From NCBI GenBank assembly GCA_050010135.1, contig JBEKLP010000060.1, positions 1 through 18,134 on the forward strand: 18,134 bases of DNA. Reading direction: 5' to 3'. The notes beneath the pieces are model-generated. The model had not been told where the DNA came from and searched no databases. It saw only the letters and a list, made by a program, of their open reading frames with translations. A program made the position numbers and the translations under genes. This DNA is from FEN-1073 sp050010135. Its GTDB lineage: Bacteria > Chloroflexota > Anaerolineae > Anaerolineales > RBG-16-64-43. Positions within the stretch are counted from its first letter, which is position 1. Each line of letters opens with the position of its first letter. Below are positions 13,203-18,134 of the stretch, piece after piece.

Positions 13203-13781
13203 ATGGCCAAGATCATTTTGGACGAGAACAAATTGCTTTACGCGGACAATCGCAAGGCGTGGCGCGCCTGGCTGAAGAGCAACTACCGGACCGGGAGGGA
13301 AGTCTGGCTCGTCTATTACAAACAGCACACCGGCAAAGCGCGCGTTACTTATAATGAAGCGGTCGAGGAAGCCTTGTGCTTCGGATGGATCGACAACACC
13401 GTCCGGCGCGTCGACGAGGACCGCTACGCCCAGCGGTTCTCGCCCCGAAAACCCGGGACGCCTTACTCGCAGGCGAATAAGGAACGGCTGGCGGCGCTGA
13501 TGGCGAAAGGCAAGGTGGCCAGGGAGGTGCTGGCAACCCTCGGAAAGCCGGCGCCGAAGCGGTTTCGCGTCCCGCCCGATATCCTCGAAGCGATAAAAGC
13601 CGACCCCGCGGCGTGGAATAATTTTCGGAAGTTTTCGCCATCCTACAAACGGATTCGAATCGCCTTCATCGACGGAGCCCGCAACCGGCCCGCGGAATTC
13701 CAAAAGCGCCTGCGGTACTTCCTGCACATGACGGCGAAGAACAAGCAGTTCGGGTTCGGGGGGATAGAAAAGTATTATTGA
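13203..13781 (+). CDS. YdeI/OmpD-associated family protein
   Basis: This 192-aa soluble protein shows the hallmarks of the COG4430-type YdeI family: an N-terminal WRAWLKSNYRTGREVWLVYY segment, then YNEAVEEALCFGWIDNT (about 50-66), RFSPRKPGTPYSQANKER (78-95) and a C-terminal basic helix region with FSPSYKRIRIAFIDGA. Members have been linked to envelope-stress and bacteriocin tolerance in some bacteria, but no biochemical activity is established. It lies 101 bp after the hydrolase and 182 bp before proA. The ribosome site is weak (GGTG about 10 nt before the ATG). Nothing in the sequence ties it to proline synthesis. Confidence 0.88.
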   Translation: MAKIILDENKLLYADNRKAWRAWLKSNYRTGREVWLVYYKQHTGKARVTYNEAVEEALCFGWIDNTVRRVDEDRYAQRFSPRKPGTPYSQANKERLAALMAKGKVAREVLATLGKPAPKRFRVPPDILEAIKADPAAWNNFRKFSPSYKRIRIAFIDGARNRPAEFQKRLRYFLHMTAKNKQFGFGGIEKYY

Positions 13782-13841
13782 ATTCCTTTATCCGCGATTT
13801 CAAAATATACAATCTTTTGGCTGTTTCATTTCAAATCAGTA

Positions 13842-13876
13842 CACGGAATTCACGGAACAAACCGGAAAACACGGAA
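13842..13876 (+). repeat. Short CACGGAA direct repeats
   Basis: CACGGAA occurs at 13842-13848, 13851-13857 and 13870-13876, with a related CCGGAA between the last two. The spacer is otherwise AT-rich. It may be a degenerate dispersed repeat or a binding-site cluster ahead of proA; nothing decides between these. Confidence 0.4.
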
Positions 13877-13905
13877 GAAACCCAATAATAATTAATGGAA
13901 AATTA

Positions 13906-13933
13906 TTGAATTTAATGAAATCGGTAATAATGT
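13906..13933 (+). promoter_or_regulatory. Candidate proA promoter
   Basis: TTGAAT (13906-13911) and TAATGT (13928-13933) are separated by 16 bp in an AT-rich spacer about 30 nt before the proA start. It fits an independent transcript for proA but is not a strong match. Confidence 0.3.
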
Positions 13934-13963
13934 TAGAATTTATCTTAACAGCTGGAGTTTATC

Positions 13964-15229
13964 ATGACCGTATCCATGACCGATCTCGGAAAGCGCGCGC
14001 GCGCCGCCGCGAAAACCTTGGCCCGCGCGACGACCGCACAAAAAAACAAGGTGCTGCTTGGAATGGCGGATCTGCTCGCGCAGGATAAGGACGCGATCCT
14101 TTCCGCCAACGGCAAAGACGTCGCCGCGGCGCGCACGGCCGGCCTCACCGACGCGCTGATCGACCGCATGCAACTCGATCCGGCGCGCCTTGGCGCGATC
14201 GGCGCCGACCTTCGCAAGGTGGCCGAATTGCCGGACCCGGTGGGCGAGCGGTTCGACGAATCGGTGCGCCCCAGCGGACTGAAGTTATGGAAACAGCGCG
14301 TCCCGATCGGCGTGCTGGGCGTGATCTACGAATCGCGCCCCAACGTCACGGTCGATGTGTCCGGGTTGGCGGTGAAAACCGGGAACGCCGTGATTCTTCG
14401 TGGCGGGAGTGAGACGATTAATTCCAATCGGGCGTTGGTGGAAGTTGTGCATGGCGCGCTGAAAGCCAACGGTCTTCCGGAGGACGCGGTGCTTTTCGTC
14501 GACGATGCGGACCGCGCGCGCGTGACCGAACTCCTGGCGCTGGACGAGTACGTGGATATGATCATCCCCCGCGGCGGGGCCGGCCTGCACCGCTTCTGCC
14601 GCGAACACAGCCGCATCCCGGTGATCACCGGCGGGGTGGGCATCTGCCATCTCTTCGTCGAAGAAAGCGCCGACCTGGCGAAGTCGCTCGAGGTGATCCA
14701 CAACGCCAAGACCAAACGGCCGTCGGTGTGCAACGCGCTGGATACCGTCCTGGTACACCGTCCCGTAGCGGCCAAATTCCTGCCGATGCTCTTGAACCGT
14801 CTCGAAGGCGAAGGCGTCACCTTCCGCGCGCATGCGAGCGCGATCCCCTTCCTCGGAAGCCCCCTGCCCGCCTCGGTGCACGAGGCCAGTCCGGAAGATT
14901 TCGACACGGAATGGATGGCGTTGATCTTGGGAGTCAAGGTTGTTGATTCGCTCCAAGAGGCGGTCGAGCACATCGCCGCGCACTCGCAGAATCACTCCGA
15001 CGGAATCCTCACCGGAAATCCGGAGCTTGCGGCGCGTTTCATCGCCGATGTGGATTCCGCCGCCGTGTACGTCAACGCCAGCACGCATTTCACCGACGGC
15101 GCGCAGTTCGGCCTCGGCGCGGAAGTAGCCATCTCCACCCAGCGTTTGCACGCCCGCGGTCCGATGGGGCTGCGCGAACTCACCACCTACAAATGGGTCG
15201 GCCAGGGGGATTACCTCATCCGCACCTAG
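13964..15229 (+). CDS. proA: Glutamate-5-semialdehyde dehydrogenase (gamma-glutamyl phosphate reductase)
   Basis: It reduces gamma-glutamyl phosphate with NADPH to glutamate-5-semialdehyde, the second step of proline synthesis. At 421 aa it is the standard length. Recognisable blocks are WKQRVPIGVLGVIYESRPNV (about 109-128), ILRGGSETINSNRA, DMIIPRGGAGLHRFCREHS, the catalytic cysteine C256 in KTKRPSVCNALDT, and the C-terminal AEVAISTQRLHARGPMGLRE. The ATG has TGGAG 8 nt upstream; an alternative ATG lies four codons downstream. It is not adjacent to proB (2 kb upstream, same strand). Third-position GC is high, unlike the cassette genes, indicating a resident gene. Confidence 0.97.
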   Translation: MTVSMTDLGKRARAAAKTLARATTAQKNKVLLGMADLLAQDKDAILSANGKDVAAARTAGLTDALIDRMQLDPARLGAIGADLRKVAELPDPVGERFDESVRPSGLKLWKQRVPIGVLGVIYESRPNVTVDVSGLAVKTGNAVILRGGSETINSNRALVEVVHGALKANGLPEDAVLFVDDADRARVTELLALDEYVDMIIPRGGAGLHRFCREHSRIPVITGGVGICHLFVEESADLAKSLEVIHNAKTKRPSVCNALDTVLVHRPVAAKFLPMLLNRLEGEGVTFRAHASAIPFLGSPLPASVHEASPEDFDTEWMALILGVKVVDSLQEAVEHIAAHSQNHSDGILTGNPELAARFIADVDSAAVYVNASTHFTDGAQFGLGAEVAISTQRLHARGPMGLRELTTYKWVGQGDYLIRT

Positions 15230-15303
15230 CCCGCGGCCTTGCATAATCGCCGCCGGAAGCGCGCGGTCGAACCGACGCGGTTTTGAAACGCAGGAAATAG
15301 TTA

Positions 15304-16026
15304 ATGCAAACGGAAAATCTTCAACCCGCCCCTCAACACCCCAGCGTCCGATTCGCCCTCCGCCATCAGGCGCTCCTTCTGGCCACCATGATCCTGAGCA
15401 GCGCGATGTGCGTCTTCCTGTTCGGGATTCGCTTAGTCAAGACCGGCCAGACCACCTATTACACGCTCAATATCAACCTGATCCTCGCCTGGATTCCGGC
15501 GGTGTTCGCCTGGATCGCCTACAACATCTACCGCAAAGGTTCCTGCTGGGGAGCCGCGATCGCGGTGGGGTGCGCCGCCGTCTGGCTGCTGTTTTTCCCC
15601 AACGCGCCTTATCTGATCACCGATGTCGTCCACCTGCGCGAGCGCCCGGAAATGGCGTATTGGTTCGACCAGATTCTCTACATGGCCTTTGCCTTCACCG
15701 GCTGTTACCTGGGAATGGTTTCGCTCATCCTGATGCAGGCGCTCGTGCGCCGGTCGCTGGGATGGATCGTCAGCTGGGTCTTTGCGCTCGGCGCGCTGGT
15801 GCTGGGCGGATTCGGAATCTATATCGGCCGGTTCCTGCGCTTCAACAGCTGGGATCTGCTCGTTAACCCGAAGCCGCTGATCAAGGAACTCCTCAGCTGG
15901 GTGCGCCACCCCAAATCCAATTCGGACGCGTTTATCTTCGCCATCACCTTCTCGGTCTTCTTTGCTGCGATTTATTTTGTCGTCGTTGGGATTCTCAATT
16001 TAAGAAGAGTGGATAGCAAAGAATAG
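15304..16026 (+). CDS. DUF1361-family integral membrane protein
   Basis: This 240-aa protein has about six hydrophobic helices. It carries the family's conserved segments: NLILAWIPAVFAWIAYNIY (about 58-76) and FFPNAPYLITDVVHLRERP (97-115), then YIGRFLRFNSWD. The function of DUF1361 proteins is unknown. An AGGAAA lies about 8 nt before the ATG. It is 74 bp downstream of proA on the same strand and could be co-transcribed, though nothing links it to proline metabolism. It ends facing the convergent MFS gene, with a double hairpin between them. Confidence 0.85.
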   Translation: MQTENLQPAPQHPSVRFALRHQALLLATMILSSAMCVFLFGIRLVKTGQTTYYTLNINLILAWIPAVFAWIAYNIYRKGSCWGAAIAVGCAAVWLLFFPNAPYLITDVVHLRERPEMAYWFDQILYMAFAFTGCYLGMVSLILMQALVRRSLGWIVSWVFALGALVLGGFGIYIGRFLRFNSWDLLVNPKPLIKELLSWVRHPKSNSDAFIFAITFSVFFAAIYFVVVGILNLRRVDSKE

Positions 16027-16060
16027 GATTAGCTTCGTCATTTATTCTAGGGCATACTTT

Positions 16061-16109
16061 GACGCGGGGATTCATCCCCGCGTCAGAATACGAAGCCCCT
16101 TCAGGGCTT
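16061..16109. repeat. REP-like double hairpin, copy 2, between convergent genes
   Basis: A perfect stem GACGCGGGGAT/ATCCCCGCGTC (16061-16084) is followed by AAGCCC-CTTCA-GGGCTT (16093-16109). This is the inverted counterpart of 8999-9050. The second hairpin overlaps the last codons of the MFS gene. Lying between the ends of two convergent genes, it may limit read-through or protect mRNA ends, although no U-tract is present. Confidence 0.75.
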
Positions 16110-17405
16110 ATTGCCCGCCGCAGGCTTTGAAACCGCCAGGCTCTCGCTGAAATCCTCCAGCTCCGGGCGAGTGGCCACCCCAAGTGGCATCAGAAAGATC
16201 AGCGCTCCCGCGGCGGCAAACAGCACGACAATGTTCCCCTTGATCGCGGCTCCCGAGACGGCCTGGGAAATCGGACTCAATCCGGTCGTGCTGAGCAACA
16301 GCATGCTCATCGTCCGGCCGAGGATCTCTTTGGGAGTGCGCGATTGAATCCAAGTGAGCACGATGATGATGAGGTAACCGTTCCCCAATCCGAGCAGAAT
16401 CATGAGGACGAAATCCACCTCGGTTGAGCGGATGAATCCCAGCGATCCGATGGCCAAACCGAACGCGGCCAGCGCACCGAGCAGGAAATATTTCATGGCC
16501 TTTCCGCTCGGGCGCGGCAACTGCCCGGCCAGCAGGTAGCCCGCCAGGTTGCCTCCCGCCAAAGCGGAGACCAACAGCCCGAAGGCCACCGCCCCGCCCG
16601 GCAGATACCGATTGGCCAGCACCGGGATCCCCACCAGAACCGGCCCGATGAAGAGAAAGTTCACCAGCGTGACGACCAGAAACATGAGCCGCAGCGCCTT
16701 GTCATCCCACAAATACTTCATCCCGACCAGGATGGAAGCCCAGATGCTTTCTTTGGCGTGCGGAACGCCGGAGGCGGCCGGCAAACCGCCGCCGCCGCGC
16801 ATCAGGAGCAAGGCGCCGGCCGATACGGCGAAGCTCAGCGCGTCGATGGCGTAGGCCAGGCCGACTCCCAAAAGCGATTTGGAGAAACCGGCGATCAGGA
16901 GCCCGGCCACGGTCGGTCCGATGAACCCCACCAGTTGATTGCTCCCCAGGATGATCGAATTGCCCGCCTGAAGATCCCGGTCCGTTACCAGCATCGGCAC
17001 AATGCTGTTGGTGGCCGGAATGGCAAACCCCGCCACCAGCCCGAAACCCAGGCTGAAAACGAACAGCATCCACAGATGGACATTTCCGCTCAGCACCGCC
17101 AACGCAATAAGCGCGGTAAATCCCAGGCGAAGGACGTCGGAGCCGATCATGATCCGGCGCGGCGAGAACCGGTCGGTGACGGCTCCGCCCAGGAGCATGA
17201 ACACCGCGCGCGGAATGCCTCCCAGCGCCAGCACGAATCCCAATACCAGGGGATCATGCGTCAGTTGCAGCACGAGCCAGGGAGTGGCGATGATGGCGAA
17301 TTGATCGCCCAGCATGGAAGTGGAGGCTCCGCCGAACAACAACCGGAAATCCCGGAGGGAGAGTACGCGTGCCATGGGATTTTTGGGCGGGGAAATGACC
17401 GACAT
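16101..17405 (-). CDS. MFS-family transporter, exporter-like (MFS_3 / EntS-type)
   Basis: This 434-aa protein has about 12 predicted transmembrane helices. The N-terminus LRDFRLLFGGASTSMLGDQ is typical of MFS_3-type exporters (EntS, macrolide-efflux-like), and GGAVTDRFSPRR (73-84) is the loop-2 motif A of the major facilitator superfamily. A cytoplasmic mid-loop follows the sixth helix (about residues 195-215). It is likely a proton-driven exporter of a small molecule or drug; the substrate cannot be read. The start has AAAGGA 7 nt upstream. It is convergent with the DUF1361 gene and divergent from prfA. Similarity to macrolide-efflux proteins is at superfamily level only. Confidence 0.9.
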   Translation of the reverse strand: MSVISPPKNPMARVLSLRDFRLLFGGASTSMLGDQFAIIATPWLVLQLTHDPLVLGFVLALGGIPRAVFMLLGGAVTDRFSPRRIMIGSDVLRLGFTALIALAVLSGNVHLWMLFVFSLGFGLVAGFAIPATNSIVPMLVTDRDLQAGNSIILGSNQLVGFIGPTVAGLLIAGFSKSLLGVGLAYAIDALSFAVSAGALLLMRGGGGLPAASGVPHAKESIWASILVGMKYLWDDKALRLMFLVVTLVNFLFIGPVLVGIPVLANRYLPGGAVAFGLLVSALAGGNLAGYLLAGQLPRPSGKAMKYFLLGALAAFGLAIGSLGFIRSTEVDFVLMILLGLGNGYLIIIVLTWIQSRTPKEILGRTMSMLLLSTTGLSPISQAVSGAAIKGNIVVLFAAAGALIFLMPLGVATRPELEDFSESLAVSKPAAGNKP

Positions 17406-17733
17406 CGTTGGTTCCTTTTTTGTTCAGGATTCTTTTCGAACGATCAATCCTTCCACCGGCTCGGTCCGCTGCCCGGCGTTCGCGCGTCCAGGTGAACAAG
17501 CCAACGGTTCGGCCGGCGCAAACTCCGGATCCGGTCGGCGGGCGGAATGATCGCCGCTTCCGAAATATCCGGGGCCAAACTCTGCTCCGCGCGACAGGAT
17601 CAAAATTATACCCTCCAACCTTCGCATGCTTCACCGCCCGCAGGCGGGAAAATCCCCGGGGGAAAAGTTAAGGATATAATTCTGCTTCACCCGGTTCAGG
17701 CAACGGGATTTTTTCGCCGCGGAACGAGGATAA
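17406..17733. other. Divergent intergenic region between MFS gene and prfA
   Basis: The spacer has two perfect TATAAT hexamers in opposite directions: on the minus strand at 17610-17605 (for the MFS gene, about 200 nt upstream of its start) and on the plus strand at 17675-17680. Neither has a good -35. A small stem CCCGC-AG-GCGGG lies around 17637-17648. Open frames in this stretch overlap without ribosome sites or recognisable sequence, and I do not call them. Confidence 0.5.
17675..17680 (+). promoter_or_regulatory. Candidate -10 of the prfA promoter
   Basis: TATAAT lies in GGATATAATTC, 53 nt before the prfA start codon. The position 17 bp upstream has no -35-like hexamer. Confidence 0.4.
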
Positions 17734-18134
17734 ATGTTTGATAAACTGGCGGGCCTCGAAGCCCGCTACGAAGAATTGCATAACCTGATGGTCCAGCACG
17801 CCGGGGACTATGCGCGCGTGGGCGAATTGGCGCGCGAGCGTTCCGAGCTCGAGCCGGTCGTGCTCAAATACCGCGAGTATAAAAAAGCGCAATCCGCTCT
17901 CGATCAGGCAAAGGCGATGCTGTCGGATTCCGATCCGGAAATCAAAGCCCTCGCCGAGAACGAGGCGGCCGCACTTTCTCCGCACCTCGAAGCGCTGGAA
18001 AAGGAATTGAAATCTCTGCTCCTTCCCAGGGATTCGCGCGACCAGCGCAACGTGATCGTCGAAATCCGCGCCGGAACGGGCGGCGACGAGGCCGGCCTGT
18101 TCGCCGCCGACCTCTTCCGCATGTACAGCCGCTA
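17734..18134 (+). CDS. prfA: Peptide chain release factor 1, N-terminal part (runs off window)
   Basis: RF1 recognises UAA and UAG in the ribosomal A site and triggers peptide release. The visible 133 codons hold the N-terminal helical domain (MFDKLAGLEARYEELHNLM...) with the usual charged coiled-coil segment, then the start of the conserved core IVEIRAGTGGDEAGLFAADL (about 109-128). The PxT anticodon motif and the GGQ catalytic loop lie beyond the window edge. GAGGA lies 5 nt before the ATG. RF1 rather than RF2 is favoured by the N-terminal sequence and the absence of the early in-frame UGA frameshift site of many RF2 genes. The downstream partner (often prmC) is not in the window. Confidence 0.95.
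   Translation, partial: MFDKLAGLEARYEELHNLMVQHAGDYARVGELARERSELEPVVLKYREYKKAQSALDQAKAMLSDSDPEIKALAENEAAALSPHLEALEKELKSLLLPRDSRDQRNVIVEIRAGTGGDEAGLFAADLFRMYSR

Noticed and set aside
14285..15244. 319-codon minus-strand frame opposite proA
   Set aside because: Shadow of proA caused by high third-position GC.
16758..17495. 245-codon plus-strand frame opposite the MFS gene
   Set aside because: Composition is Gln/His/Arg-rich antisense of membrane helices; no ribosome site.

Overview
This window looks like chromosomal DNA from a moderately GC-rich bacterium. The proB/proA/prfA housekeeping genes, the DUF1361 protein and the family-level resemblance of the accessory genes suggest Chloroflexota (an Anaerolineae-like lineage). 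That placement is inference, not proof. The window holds 15 protein genes I consider real (one partial), one truncated gene copy, two six-codon leader ORFs, several families of short repeats and an apparent integron-type cassette array. I see no tRNA, rRNA or CRISPR.

Layout: (1) 1-2366 carries a monofunctional catalase on the minus strand, with a long hairpin beyond its stop and a plain upstream spacer. (2) 2367-6884 is an accessory block. Four minus-strand genes (aldo/keto reductase, 158-aa single-TM protein, serine hydrolase, 104-aa membrane protein) alternate with long imperfect inverted repeats bounded by RYYYAAC and GTTRRRY, which is the architecture of integron attC sites. No integron integrase is in the window, so it reads as a CALIN (attC cluster lacking an integrase). 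(3) 6885-8959 carries a full ABC-F ribosome-protection-type ATPase on the plus strand. Its leader has a -10 box, a Shine-Dalgarno sequence, a six-codon ORF (MRISDL) and an intrinsic terminator just before the gene, a textbook layout for ribosome-mediated attenuation. The leader plus the first ~49 codons are duplicated at 4289-4841, embedded in the cassette block and truncated after Walker A. (4) 8960-10276 carries an isoprenylcysteine-methyltransferase-family gene flanked by two inverted ~150-bp repeats whose ends are built from GACCATNGAC-like words. (5) 10277-18134 is a more ordinary region: GNAT acetyltransferase, proB, alpha/beta hydrolase, YdeI-family protein, proA, DUF1361 membrane protein, a convergent MFS exporter and the start of prfA.

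How the genes relate: proB and proA supply the first two steps of proline synthesis but are separated by two unrelated genes. The ABC-F gene is probably induced by ribosome-targeting antibiotics through its leader. The two leader copies differ by one base over 63 bp around the small ORF and are nearly identical at the terminator, but have diverged between these blocks except for an 11-base element that could act as an antiterminator. The cassette genes have no obvious common pathway, as is usual for cassette arrays. The most unusual points are the cassette array next to the duplicated attenuator-controlled ABC-F gene, and the repeat-flanked methyltransferase.
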